DNA from: Lachnospiraceae bacterium | GTDB taxonomy: Bacteria; Bacillota; Clostridia; Lachnospirales; Lachnospiraceae | Reading direction: 5' to 3' | NCBI GenBank assembly: GCA_910574195.1 | Contig: CAJTBF010000001.1 | Coordinates: 124,001-188,000 of the forward strand | Length of the DNA stretch: 64,000 nt | Part shown: positions 23,804-33,155 of the stretch, piece by piece | Layout: each line of letters begins with the position of its first letter | Position numbering within the stretch: position 1 is the first letter of the stretch | Made by a program: the position numbers and the translations under genes | The notes under the pieces: generated by a model | What the model saw: only the letters and a program-made list of their open reading frames with translations | Databases searched by the model: none | Told to the model about the DNA's origin: nothing

Positions 23804-25951
23804 TCAGTGCGCTTCTATATTTTTCAGAAGGAATTCTCCCGATACCCTCACATACTCCTCTCTTTTCTGTCTCACGGTTTTCCAGTCTATGGGCGCATGG
23901 ATATCGCTTTGTTCTTTCTCCTCGCACAGTCGTTCCTCTAATCCGTGAATTTTCAGAATATTTCGAACCCGTTCTCCGAGATGACTGTGTACAAATGTCA
24001 GAAACTGCTTCTCATACAGGATACTAAACGCAACCGCATGGAACGAATTCGAAACCACGTATGCCGCCTTATGGATATATCCAAGCAATTCTGCCGGGCC
24101 GGCCGTATAATCTATTTCAAATCCAACCTCTTTTTCCTGCCCTCCGGCGCACACTTCGAGAACCGGCAGACCCATCTCCTGTGAAAGTCTTTTCACATAA
24201 TCCGTCATAACCTGATTGGGTTCCGTCACATAAAGCAGAATATAGTCTCTGTTTTCCGTCCATTTCGGTATCCGCTCCACTCTCTCCCAGGATTCTTTCT
24301 CCAAAAAGAACACCGGATCCAGAACCGCCGTCACCTCTTTTCCGGAAAGTCTCTCCACATAAGGAACCGCAGCTTCCTCCCGCACCGATATGACGTCCAC
24401 ATACCGAATTAATTTTGAAAATTTCGATTCCTCTTTGTCCGGAAGGTTCGAACTGCCGAAGCTTGCCGCATAAGAGATCACTTTTTTCTTCCACAGATTG
24501 CGGAATGCGCCAAAATATGCTTTTCGCAATCCGCAGGTAATCTCCGGATTCCAGATCTGGTCACTCCCCACGATATAGAATGCATATTTCAGTCTGTGCA
24601 GTCCCAGGGACGACAAGATTTTCCTCTGTTTTTTCTCCACCAGACAGGTATAGCGAAAATCGTTCATGTTCCGGCGCTGCCGGGAAAAAGCTTCCCTTGT
24701 CCGCAGATGGGCACAGAAGCCTTCCCACAGATGAAAGAGACCCCAGATCCGTCCCCTGACTCCCCGGATGGGCGCATAGGGAATCCACCAGTGTCTGCCC
24801 GTCATATAGATCGGTTCATAACGGACAATCTCCGCCGCTTTCCCGTTTCTGCGTAGAAAAGTCTTCAAACCATACGCCTGCAGCATGGCGCCAAAATTAT
24901 TGGAGCAATGAAACGTAAGAATCCCGATCGCAGCCTGCTTTCTTCTCATCACAAGCGCCTCCTTCCATTTTAATAGCCGGGGAATTTGCCGATTCACCGG
25001 GACATAGACGGGATAACAAAAAAAACAAAGGTAGTACAGCAGCTTCTCACTCCAGAGAAGCCGCTCAAACATCGGATGCCGCCTTTCTTCCGCCGCGGTC
25101 TTTCGCAAACTTCTGTACTCTGCCCGGTTCCCTGCATTTCTCTGCATCTCATAGTTTTGCTCTATCTGTCTGACACAAAACCTTTCCCACGTCAGCGCAA
25201 AATCGACTCGTCCCTTTTGGTACTCCCTCTCCCGGATCCTCCGGCTGCTTTCAAAATAGCGCTTTCCTTTTCTCATCCCGGAAGACTGTGTCACACTCTC
25301 CGGATGAATCCTGTAATAATACCAGGCTTTCTGCAGATAGACAGCCCGTATCTTCCGGCAGATAAAATCATACAAAAACAGGGTGTCCTCTCCATTGAGC
25401 AGGCTTTCGTCAAATCGCAGAGATCCAACGGAAGTCCTGCGCAGCAGTTTTCCGCCGATGCCGGACAGTTCATTTACATATTTCCTGTGAAACCAGATTT
25501 CTGTTTCTGTCCCTTCCGCTGTCTGCCGCCGGATACGGAAATTTTTTCCCGGATCTGCCCCCGCCGCCGCGCTGAATTCTTTCCAATCCATTTTCCTGTA
25601 ACCACAAAATACCAGATCTGCCCTCTGTGTTTCCGCCTGCCAGAACAACTTCTCAATCAGTGCCGGGTGAATCATGTCATCGCTGTCCAGGAAAAACAGA
25701 TAGTCTCCCACCGCCATTTGCATCCCCTGGTTCCTTGCCGCGGATACTCCTCTGTTCTCCTGGCGGTACAACCGGATCCTTTCGTCACTGCGCGCCGTCT
25801 CTTTGCAGATTTCCGGACCACAATCCGTAGAACCGTCGTCCATCACAAGGATTTCCAGATCCTGAAACGTCTGTCTCCGTACGGAATCCAGACACTGTCC
25901 GATGAATTTTTCCGAATTATACATCGGAATGATAACCGATACCTTTTTCAT
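23804..25951 (-). CDS. Fusion of a GT2 glycosyltransferase with a polysaccharide pyruvyl transferase
   Basis: The 715-residue product has two enzymes. Residues 1 to about 330 are a GT2 domain: VSVIIPMYNSEKFIGQCLDS, then MDDGSTD and FFLDSDDM, with DSDD at 89-92. From about 337 to 710 it is a pyruvyl transferase of the CsaB/WcaK type: GILTFHCSNNFGAMLQAYGL, then YIVGSDQIWN, AYVVSNSFHAVAFSILYEK and the final helices. Pyruvyl transferases move pyruvate from PEP to a sugar as a ketal. A Met at 335 begins the second domain, so fusion of two adjacent genes by stop loss is likely. It overlaps the upstream GT2 gene by 4 bp. Confidence 0.9.
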   Translation of the reverse strand: MKKVSVIIPMYNSEKFIGQCLDSVRRQTFQDLEILVMDDGSTDCGPEICKETARSDERIRLYRQENRGVSAARNQGMQMAVGDYLFFLDSDDMIHPALIEKLFWQAETQRADLVFCGYRKMDWKEFSAAAGADPGKNFRIRRQTAEGTETEIWFHRKYVNELSGIGGKLLRRTSVGSLRFDESLLNGEDTLFLYDFICRKIRAVYLQKAWYYYRIHPESVTQSSGMRKGKRYFESSRRIREREYQKGRVDFALTWERFCVRQIEQNYEMQRNAGNRAEYRSLRKTAAEERRHPMFERLLWSEKLLYYLCFFCYPVYVPVNRQIPRLLKWKEALVMRRKQAAIGILTFHCSNNFGAMLQAYGLKTFLRRNGKAAEIVRYEPIYMTGRHWWIPYAPIRGVRGRIWGLFHLWEGFCAHLRTREAFSRQRRNMNDFRYTCLVEKKQRKILSSLGLHRLKYAFYIVGSDQIWNPEITCGLRKAYFGAFRNLWKKKVISYAASFGSSNLPDKEESKFSKLIRYVDVISVREEAAVPYVERLSGKEVTAVLDPVFFLEKESWERVERIPKWTENRDYILLYVTEPNQVMTDYVKRLSQEMGLPVLEVCAGGQEKEVGFEIDYTAGPAELLGYIHKAAYVVSNSFHAVAFSILYEKQFLTFVHSHLGERVRNILKIHGLEERLCEEKEQSDIHAPIDWKTVRQKREEYVRVSGEFLLKNIEAH

Positions 25952-26730
25952 ACGACTTTATCCACACTCAAAAGACCGACGCCCTCGTCCATTTTCAAAA
26001 CTTTCACCCGGAACAGCACGACCATTACACTGAACAACACCCGAAGCATATACCAGAACGGTTTCAGTCCCGAATGCATACTCTTCCCTTCTTTCCTCGT
26101 ATGCATCACTGCCGGAATCTCCACTACCTTAAACCGAACCAGCATCATGAGAATCAACATATTGGCATCCGGATATTTGTCGTCAAAATGATCATATTTG
26201 GAATAGTAAAGAAATGCTTTTCGGCTTAATCCCTGCAGTCCCGTGGTCGGATCCGCGATTTTCTGCCCTGTCGCCGCCCATATGAGAGTGCGAAACAGGG
26301 AATAGACGATTCGTTTCGGAAGAGAAACCGGAAAATCGGTGCTGTCTTCCATAAATCTTGCTCCAAGCACGATATCCGGACACCGCCCGTCGGCATCTTG
26401 TTCTTTGAGTTTCCGATAGATGACGGGCAGATTACACACGTCATGTTGTCCGTCCCCGTCCATCTGAATCACATATTGATATCCTCTTCGCACCGCATAT
26501 TTATAACCGGTCTGCAGCGCGCAGCCATATCCCATATTATAAAGTTGAGAAAGCATGGGATACTGCATCTTTTTTACAATCCAGTTTGTCGCATCCGTGG
26601 ACGCATCGTTTACAATCAGAATATCTGCCTGCTCTTTCATTTCCAGTTGTTCTAGTTGTGTCAGTAGTTTTAAGATATTCTTTCCTTCATTGTAAGCCGG
26701 TATCATAATCAATAATTCTTTTTTCTCCAT
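25948..26730 (-). CDS. DPM1-like family 2 glycosyltransferase (polyprenyl-phosphate sugar synthase)
   Basis: This 260-residue enzyme has LLIMIPAYNEGKNILKLLTQ, VNDASTD and QMDGDGQHD (DxD at about 93-98), plus GARFMEDSTD and the PTTGLQGLSRKAF segment. These are the marks of dolichyl/polyprenyl-phosphate mannose or glucose synthases. It would make a lipid-phosphate-linked sugar for use outside the membrane. A DUF2304 protein, a frequent partner of such enzymes, is encoded two genes upstream. A GT-C-like protein that could use the product is encoded in the same operon. The start overlaps the GT4 gene by 44 bp. Confidence 0.88.
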   Translation of the reverse strand: MEKKELLIMIPAYNEGKNILKLLTQLEQLEMKEQADILIVNDASTDATNWIVKKMQYPMLSQLYNMGYGCALQTGYKYAVRRGYQYVIQMDGDGQHDVCNLPVIYRKLKEQDADGRCPDIVLGARFMEDSTDFPVSLPKRIVYSLFRTLIWAATGQKIADPTTGLQGLSRKAFLYYSKYDHFDDKYPDANMLILMMLVRFKVVEIPAVMHTRKEGKSMHSGLKPFWYMLRVLFSVMVVLFRVKVLKMDEGVGLLSVDKVV

Positions 26731-27946
26731 CCTGCTCCCTCCCCGTCAAAACCTGGATCAGCTTCCCGATTTCCTCCTTTTGAGTCATTGTTTTCTTTGC
26801 CGCAGCCTCTCCAAGCCGTTTTCTTTTTTCTTTCTCCTTCAAAAGCGCTGCGATACAATCCGCGATTGCCCGCGGTGTCAGTTCACAAAGCACCCCGTCC
26901 GTCCCATCCTCCACCTGCTCCCTGTTTCCGCTGCAGTCTGAGGCAATCACGGTACACCCCAAAGTCTGTGCCTCCTGGATAGCAATGCTTTTCCCTTCAA
27001 ACCGGGTGGCATGGATATAAAGGTCTGTCTGTACATAATAAGGAAATGGATTTGCCACGGCTCCGAGAAGCACAAAATCTTCTTTTAATCCAAGCGCAGC
27101 AATCTTTTTCTCCAACATCGGCCTCTGCTCTCCCTCGCCCAGTACATACCATCGGACCTGGTATCCCAGGTCTTTCAAAATCCGCAGGGCGTCTATGGCA
27201 ATATCGTACGCCTTTTGGTACGTCAGTCTTCCCACCGTCAGCAGACGCGTTCCCTCATACACATCCTGAAAACCTCCGTCTTCTTTGGCCCGTCTTCGAA
27301 TTGCCTCCTGATCAATCAGATTATGAAAGATGCCGGTTTTAAAAGCGTATTCCGGATACACCGCCAGAAAATGTGTTCTTACCTCCTCGGAAACGGTAAA
27401 GATCCGATCCATCTGCTCCCAGCATCCCTGATCCATCTCCTTTGTATAACCCGCGCTTTCATAATCAATATGTACAAAAGCACATTTCCGATCTGCCGTC
27501 ACATGGTCCGCCACATAGTAAGCAGAAGCCCCTTCCAGATAGGCCACCGCCATATCAAACTTCCTGTCAAAACGCCGGGCGCCGTCGGAAAGCATCCGCC
27601 ACAACAACTTCTCCGTCTGTATTCGCCCGTTCCTTTTCATGCTTCGAAAACTTTCCCGGATAGAACGTAACTTTCCCCACCAGCCGCCGTTTCGAAAAAA
27701 TGCCCAAAGCACGGTGTTTGCCATCCTCCTCTTTCCGCTTTTCGTCAGTACGGACTGCGTATGAAATACCGGATTCAAAAGCCTTACATGGGAGGGCAGT
27801 TGGTCCCGCATCTCCCCTTGTTCCATGATGACATAAAGAAACAGCTCATAGTCCCGCTCATCCAGTCTTTTCAACAATTCCAGAAGCGCCGTCTCCGCCC
27901 CCGCGCGTCCCAGCGTATTCACAACAAACAGAACTTTTTTCCGCAT
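26687..27946 (-). CDS. Family 4 glycosyltransferase
   Basis: The 419-residue GT-B enzyme has an N-terminal glycine-rich acceptor-side loop (VLFVVNTLGRAGAETALLEL). Its C-terminal nucleotide-sugar domain includes LLTVGRLTYQKAYDIAIDAL, then YVLGEGEQRPMLEKKIAALG and the E-x7-E motif in FEGKSIAIQEAQTLG. It transfers a sugar with retention in the cytoplasm. Its start lies 89 bp inside the DUF2304 gene and its end overlaps the next GT2 start by 44 bp. This is unusually tight packing. Confidence 0.9.
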   Translation of the reverse strand: MRKKVLFVVNTLGRAGAETALLELLKRLDERDYELFLYVIMEQGEMRDQLPSHVRLLNPVFHTQSVLTKSGKRRMANTVLWAFFRNGGWWGKLRSIRESFRSMKRNGRIQTEKLLWRMLSDGARRFDRKFDMAVAYLEGASAYYVADHVTADRKCAFVHIDYESAGYTKEMDQGCWEQMDRIFTVSEEVRTHFLAVYPEYAFKTGIFHNLIDQEAIRRRAKEDGGFQDVYEGTRLLTVGRLTYQKAYDIAIDALRILKDLGYQVRWYVLGEGEQRPMLEKKIAALGLKEDFVLLGAVANPFPYYVQTDLYIHATRFEGKSIAIQEAQTLGCTVIASDCSGNREQVEDGTDGVLCELTPRAIADCIAALLKEKEKRKRLGEAAAKKTMTQKEEIGKLIQVLTGREQDGEKRIIDYDTGLQ

Positions 27947-28343
27947 TTTCTTCTTTCTCTCCTTCCTGCACCTTTTCCAGCATCTGCCTCAGCCTGTCAA
28001 GCTCTTTGAGAATCGCCTCGTTCTCCTGATTCAGCAAAGCCACATGCATGGCTATTTCCCGTTCTTTCAGAGTCAACTGGGAGATCGTCACGCTTGTCCG
28101 GAATTCTTCAAACAAAAACAAGGCGCCCACACAGGAAAAGGCCAGTCCGGTCCCGGAGGAGAGCTGTCTGGTCCACTGTGAAAACACAGGGATTACACCG
28201 ATTAAAAGCAGCACAAACCCCAGCAGTTCCCAGATTACCGTATAGTTCACGGTCATCTTTTTATAGGAATGCATCAGAAAACTGACTGCCATAAACGAAA
28301 TTCCAACAAAACCGATTCCAATTCTTATCATATTGCTGTCCAT
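27858..28343 (-). CDS. DUF2304 membrane protein
   Basis: The 161-residue protein has three hydrophobic helices (about 5-25, 33-52 and 64-80) and the LTLKEREIAMHVALLNQENE coiled segment typical of DUF2304. It then runs into a low-quality tail of about 30 residues that overlaps the GT4 start in another frame. The tail is probably not conserved; a lost stop codon is one explanation. DUF2304 proteins are usually encoded beside DPM-like GT2 enzymes and are thought to assist them in the membrane. The gene starts 2 bases after the pelG stop. Confidence 0.82.
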   Translation of the reverse strand: MDSNMIRIGIGFVGISFMAVSFLMHSYKKMTVNYTVIWELLGFVLLLIGVIPVFSQWTRQLSSGTGLAFSCVGALFLFEEFRTSVTISQLTLKEREIAMHVALLNQENEAILKELDRLRQMLEKVQEGEKEENAEKSSVCCEYAGTRGGGDGASGIVEKTG

Positions 28344-28345
28344 CT

Positions 28346-29809
28346 TTAGTTCTCCTCACTTCCCGTTTGCATCCGCCTGTCATAAATCTTTCCCGGCGGC
28401 TGTGTCCCCATGCCCGGCTTCAGGATGGAGCCCACACAAAAGATATGTCGATCCAGGTTTCTTTCTATATGACGCAGGCGGAAATACGCAGCGGCCCACC
28501 CGGAATACGCTCCCACCACCACACCAAGCCCATACCACAGTTCCGGCAGTCTGGAAGCAGCCATACTTCCCAGAAATGTAACGATACAAAAAATCAGGGA
28601 GGTCAGCGCTGCCCCGTTCAGATCGTTGTAATAGTACAAAAAGATGATTTCCGCGTACATCAAAAACACAATAAAATACCCCACAACCAGGCAAGGATAA
28701 ATCCGAAGCGTCAGGCTGGAAAATCCGAACCTGGGCAGAAGCACAACACAGGCCAGATATACGACCGCCGTAATGATAAACTGGATCCGCGCCAGGCTCA
28801 TCAATTCCGTAGACAATTGACGGAACATCTCTTTCCTGGCGATATCAATGTCCCTTCCCCGTCCTCCGATGACGGATTCAGAGTAATTCCTGTACTTTTC
28901 ATGAAAAAACAGTTCTACTCTGGTGATAAAAATGATGGTGGCAGAGATATTGGTAAACATGGCAAGGCATGTGGCCATATCATAGGGCTGATTACAGACA
29001 AATGTCTTTACAAGCACCATCCGCATATCCCTGGTCCAGAATACAAAATTATGGATATACAGTCCCAGAATATAGAAAAAATTCGCCGCGATCAGCTGCC
29101 AGTATTTTTTGAAATACCGCAGTACCGGCAGATACCGGTTACTGTTATGCAGAAAATACCGCTTGACCAGAGCCATTTCCAGAAATGCAATCAGGAAAAA
29201 TCCCGTCGTCAATGCAAACAGCATGCTTTCTCTGATTCCCCATTTCATGACAAACCGCAGAAAAAGAGAGAAGAAAAATGCCCATACCATCCCGATTGTG
29301 TAAAACAAGGAGATTTTCTGATACGCCTTCGCAATGGAAAGATAAATCATCGAATAAAAAACCAACACCAATGCAATATATCCGCAGTATCCTGTAAATA
29401 CATAGAACACATCCACTTTACCCACAAAATGCTCCCACAGGCAGAAGGGAACTCCCAGCAGGCTGCTGAACAGCAGATTGAAAAGCAGTCCCAGATCATA
29501 GCAGGGCCGGATGTCCTGATAACGTTCCTCATAGATCACGTCCGACATATATTTGGACAGAACCGAATTAAACGGAGAACAGGTTAAAAGAGAAAAAATG
29601 AAGATATACAGCACCGAACAGGAGAACAGTTCTCTCTCAATGAGTCCAAGACTGTCAAATTCCAGAAAATACCCCATCAGCAGAATATTCAGAATAATCA
29701 CAAACATGGGAGTTACCGTAGACATGGAGCTGTATACAAATCCGATCAGATACGTTGTGATCGTACTCTTTTCAAAAATCCTGCTTAGTTTGCTCCCGAT
29801 TCCGGCCAT
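28346..29809 (-). CDS. pelG: PelG-like polysaccharide flippase/transporter
   Basis: The start at 29809 (MAGIGSKLSRIFEKS) is set by GAGGAG 7 bases upstream; the open frame before it is PelF sequence in another phase. The 487-residue product has about 12 membrane helices. It carries the PelG hallmark regions TYLIGFVYSSMSTVTPMFVI, LFSCSVLYIFIFSLL and SPFNSVLSKYMSDVIYEERY. PelG belongs to the MOP superfamily and moves the growing Pel chain across the membrane together with PelD, PelE and PelF. It follows pelF by 22 bases. Confidence 0.9.
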   Translation of the reverse strand: MAGIGSKLSRIFEKSTITTYLIGFVYSSMSTVTPMFVIILNILLMGYFLEFDSLGLIERELFSCSVLYIFIFSLLTCSPFNSVLSKYMSDVIYEERYQDIRPCYDLGLLFNLLFSSLLGVPFCLWEHFVGKVDVFYVFTGYCGYIALVLVFYSMIYLSIAKAYQKISLFYTIGMVWAFFFSLFLRFVMKWGIRESMLFALTTGFFLIAFLEMALVKRYFLHNSNRYLPVLRYFKKYWQLIAANFFYILGLYIHNFVFWTRDMRMVLVKTFVCNQPYDMATCLAMFTNISATIIFITRVELFFHEKYRNYSESVIGGRGRDIDIARKEMFRQLSTELMSLARIQFIITAVVYLACVVLLPRFGFSSLTLRIYPCLVVGYFIVFLMYAEIIFLYYYNDLNGAALTSLIFCIVTFLGSMAASRLPELWYGLGVVVGAYSGWAAAYFRLRHIERNLDRHIFCVGSILKPGMGTQPPGKIYDRRMQTGSEEN

Positions 29810-29831
29810 TGTGCTTTCTCCTCTTTCTTTT

Positions 29832-31262
29832 CTATTCTTCCCATTGAAATCCCATGCTGTCTGAAAAATCTTTATAGATGTTCCGGTACTTTTCCCGCAT
29901 ATGTTCCATCTGATATCCGGAAACGACTCTTTGGTATCCGTTTTCCCCCATCTGTAAACGCTTCGGCTCATTCCACGCCAACTCCACCATGGCCTGCGCA
30001 ATCTCTTCCACATTCATAATATGGGTTACGATTCCCGCCTCCCCAAATGTATCCTGCTCTCCGTAGATGAGGCCGTGGCAGTTTCCCACATCCGTCGCTA
30101 TGGCCGGCTTATGCGCGGCGTAACCTTCCAGGATCGTAAGCGGCTGCCCTTCACTGAGACTGGTGAGGATCGTCATGTCCATCCTTCCCAGATAATCCCG
30201 GATGTCAATTTTTCCGGTAAATACCACATCCGTAAGTCCCAGGGCTTCTACCTGTTCCATACATTCCCGGGCATATCCTTCCTCCTCATCCATCGGCCCC
30301 ATAATCCAGAGCTTTAGTTTCGGTTCTCTCTCCCTGGCAAAATGAAATGCCTGGATCAGTGTCTTCACATCCTTGATCGGCGTTACACGGAGTATGGCGC
30401 CCACATTGATCCTGCCCTCATCCTCCGGTGTCTTGCCCGGAAGATTTTGCAGCCTCTCTATGGATACTCCGTTTGGCGTTACCATGGTTTTTTCTACGGG
30501 ACATCCCAGATCAATCTGCAGTTCCCGGGCATATTCATACAGGCTGGTGACAAGATCGGCCTTGTCATATGCCAGTTTCGACATTTTCTTAAACTGATCA
30601 ATCCATATATTTTTATATACTCCCTGCACCCAATCCGCACGGAGCAGTTCTTCCTCCCGTTCTCTTGTATAGATCCCATGTTCGGAAATCAGCAGGCGGC
30701 TGCCATACAGAACCTTTGCCATACTTCCCAGGACTCCCGCATATCCGGTGGCCACGCAGTGGTACAGATCCGCATGCGGAAGCTTCATCTTTAATGCAAA
30801 CAGCAGCGGCAGATACACGGAACGCACCGTCCACAGAAAATCCGAAAAAACAAGTTGACTGTAATGCAGATCATAATATTCTCTTACAATTTTAAGAAAA
30901 TCTTCTCCCATCAGAAACCGGTCCAGAGAAATGGATGTTTCCTGAAACAGACGAAAGATCGTTTCCCAATCCACACGCCGGTTACAGACCAGGCTTCGAA
31001 ATGCCTCATACTCCGACTTACGCAGTCTTCGTTTCTTCCTGCCCTTCCGGTTCCAATCCACATCCTCCAGGTACAGTTCATGCACTTCCGTCACATTTTC
31101 GGGAAGCTGATAGGTAAATTTTCCGCTCAGGGAACGATGACTGATGATCGCTAAAATAATAAATTCCAATTTTGGAAAGGATTGGATCAAACGGTGGACC
31201 CAACTGGAAACGCCGCCTGTCACATAGGGATAACATCCTTCTACTACGATACAGACTTTCAT
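29832..31262 (-). CDS. pelF: PelF-like glycosyltransferase (Pel polymerase)
   Basis: The start at 31262 is set by GGGAAGGGAGAAATCAA before the ATG. The 476-residue GT4 enzyme begins with the PelF-specific DUF3492 region (KVCIVVEGCYPYVTGGVSSW). It contains ISEHGIYTREREEELL, the E-x7-E motif in SEGQPLTILEGYAAHKP (about 373-389) and ATDVGNCHGLIYG. PelF uses UDP-sugars (UDP-GlcNAc/GalNAc in studied systems) to make the Pel chain in the cytoplasm. It lies between the DUF2194 gene and pelG, the expected order for Gram-positive pel loci. Confidence 0.93.
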   Translation of the reverse strand: MKVCIVVEGCYPYVTGGVSSWVHRLIQSFPKLEFIILAIISHRSLSGKFTYQLPENVTEVHELYLEDVDWNRKGRKKRRLRKSEYEAFRSLVCNRRVDWETIFRLFQETSISLDRFLMGEDFLKIVREYYDLHYSQLVFSDFLWTVRSVYLPLLFALKMKLPHADLYHCVATGYAGVLGSMAKVLYGSRLLISEHGIYTREREEELLRADWVQGVYKNIWIDQFKKMSKLAYDKADLVTSLYEYARELQIDLGCPVEKTMVTPNGVSIERLQNLPGKTPEDEGRINVGAILRVTPIKDVKTLIQAFHFAREREPKLKLWIMGPMDEEEGYARECMEQVEALGLTDVVFTGKIDIRDYLGRMDMTILTSLSEGQPLTILEGYAAHKPAIATDVGNCHGLIYGEQDTFGEAGIVTHIMNVEEIAQAMVELAWNEPKRLQMGENGYQRVVSGYQMEHMREKYRNIYKDFSDSMGFQWEE

Positions 31263-31283
31263 TTGATTTCTCCCTTCCCGCAT

Positions 31284-33155
31284 TCAGTAATAATATCTCT
31301 CATCGGATGGTTCCAGCAGAATCGTGACTTCTTTGCTGTCCGCCTCAATCAGATAAGCACCTTCCTCCAGTTCCACAAAACTTCCTCCCTCTACGTCCCT
31401 GATCCGGCCGCCGTGATTCCGGAAAACAAACCATACGGTTCCCTCCACTTTGTCAATCTGAAGATGAACCTGATTTTCCTTCCGGCTGTCCGAGTAGTCC
31501 AATGTCAGGAAATTGCGGATCCTCACATCGCTCTGGGAAATCGTCGTTCTGTCAAATCCCTGAAAGGCCTTTCCATATACATCCGCATTTCTTACAAATT
31601 CTTTTGCAAGTTTATCCCAGGAGTCCTTTTTCCCCCTTGGATAAACAAGGCGCTTCATGTCACAGCACATGTTCAGGTAGCCCAGCGCCGTCTCCACACA
31701 TCTTGCCCGGAAATCTCTCCGGAAAGAATACTCCGGACCGTCCACCACCGCACGCTGCTCGGTAATATGCTCAGAGAGATAGCCCACAGGACTCACGATA
31801 TCTTCTCCATAATCCCTGACCACGGTCCGCACAGAGGAAAGCAGTTCTGCATGAAGCGCGTCCATTGTTTCCTCCGCATCCATATCCGCCCCATAGAAAG
31901 AGGCAAATTCATAACCGCCGACTGCTTCCGTTATAAATTTTTGATCTTCAGAAAGCTTGTCCGACATAGAGATACCCGACACATTGGAACTCGACCAGCC
32001 AATTTCCACTGATTTTTCATGGAAATTTTTCATATATTCCGAAAGCAGCTTCGGATCCGGAAGATTCTGGTCTGTGTAGTCATATTGAGGCGTCATCAGA
32101 CAGGTAATCCCGATCTCATAATCCTGCAGAGCCGTTGTAACATTGGGCCAGACCGTCTCCTGATAGAGATGCCGCATGGGACGTTCATAATATTCTTCCA
32201 TCACTTCCCTGTTCTCATCAGCCAGACCCGGATAACCGGCCAGCACCAGATTCTGGGCATTTACAACCGGATAGAGCTCATAAGAGTACATCTCCGCCGA
32301 CATAGCCGAGAGAATGCCAAGCCCTTCCATTCCTTCCATATATCCGCCGTTTACGGCAAATACATAAGCCGATCCAAAACTTTTTCTCCAGATCACAACA
32401 GGATCCTCTTCCGGATCCGCCTCTTCTTCCTTCGAAATTCCCTTCATATATACTTTGGTTCCGGAGGTCAGCTGATACCAGGGAAAGGTAAGCTCCATAT
32501 CCTGCCATTTTCGTTCCTCTTTTTCTTCCGCCTGATACACCATCTCTCCGCCCAGCAGAAATCCTTCGTACAAATGAATTCCCGATACGGCCGTCTCTTC
32601 CTGCACCACTTCCCGGATACCCAGCAGTTCCCGCACCTGCCTGCAATCTCTTATCACAGATACATCCGGAAGTGTTGCGAATACCAGATGGGTTCCCCCT
32701 TTAATACATCCCAGCAGGAAATCCGTCTCCGTCTCGTTCTCCCAGTCTACATATGCGGAATCAATCACCAGCATCTCCAAAAGTTCTTTGCCTGTTTCCC
32801 CATGGTCACAGGATGCAAGCGTCTGATAACCGGCAAAATCCCGCTTCGTATAGGAAGCCCATTCCCTTACGACTTTGGCGGGCATCCCTCCTTCTTCCCC
32901 AATACATGCCACCCGATTGCGGGAAACCGAGATCGACGCCTCACCGGCTGTCTCGTCCGTGGTTTTCTGTTCTTTCCTTTGCCCGTCCGGAACATAGATG
33001 TTCACTTTGGACGGATAATCTTCCGCCGTCCCGGTCGCAAATGCATTTTCCTTATAATCATTGGAAAAGTCTTTCATGTTGTTGAGAAACATACACAAAA
33101 AAAATATAACCGACATTAATATTGTCATAGTAAAAAAATTCCGGCGCGATATCAT
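31284..33155 (-). CDS. DUF2194 protein, PelA-like extracytoplasmic component
   Basis: The 623-residue protein has an N-terminal membrane anchor (about 9-25) and a long extracellular part. A Rossmann-like region (about 75-290, with LEMLVIDSAYVDWE and VFAVNGGYMEG) is followed by a barrel-like region (about 325-500). A beta-domain closes the C-terminus. This matches DUF2194 proteins, which take the PelA (deacetylase/hydrolase) position in many Gram-positive pel operons. I cannot point to an intact zinc triad of a polysaccharide deacetylase, so activity is uncertain. The ATG overlaps the preceding stop (ATGA). Confidence 0.8.
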   Translation of the reverse strand: MISRRNFFTMTILMSVIFFLCMFLNNMKDFSNDYKENAFATGTAEDYPSKVNIYVPDGQRKEQKTTDETAGEASISVSRNRVACIGEEGGMPAKVVREWASYTKRDFAGYQTLASCDHGETGKELLEMLVIDSAYVDWENETETDFLLGCIKGGTHLVFATLPDVSVIRDCRQVRELLGIREVVQEETAVSGIHLYEGFLLGGEMVYQAEEKEERKWQDMELTFPWYQLTSGTKVYMKGISKEEEADPEEDPVVIWRKSFGSAYVFAVNGGYMEGMEGLGILSAMSAEMYSYELYPVVNAQNLVLAGYPGLADENREVMEEYYERPMRHLYQETVWPNVTTALQDYEIGITCLMTPQYDYTDQNLPDPKLLSEYMKNFHEKSVEIGWSSSNVSGISMSDKLSEDQKFITEAVGGYEFASFYGADMDAEETMDALHAELLSSVRTVVRDYGEDIVSPVGYLSEHITEQRAVVDGPEYSFRRDFRARCVETALGYLNMCCDMKRLVYPRGKKDSWDKLAKEFVRNADVYGKAFQGFDRTTISQSDVRIRNFLTLDYSDSRKENQVHLQIDKVEGTVWFVFRNHGGRIRDVEGGSFVELEEGAYLIEADSKEVTILLEPSDERYYY

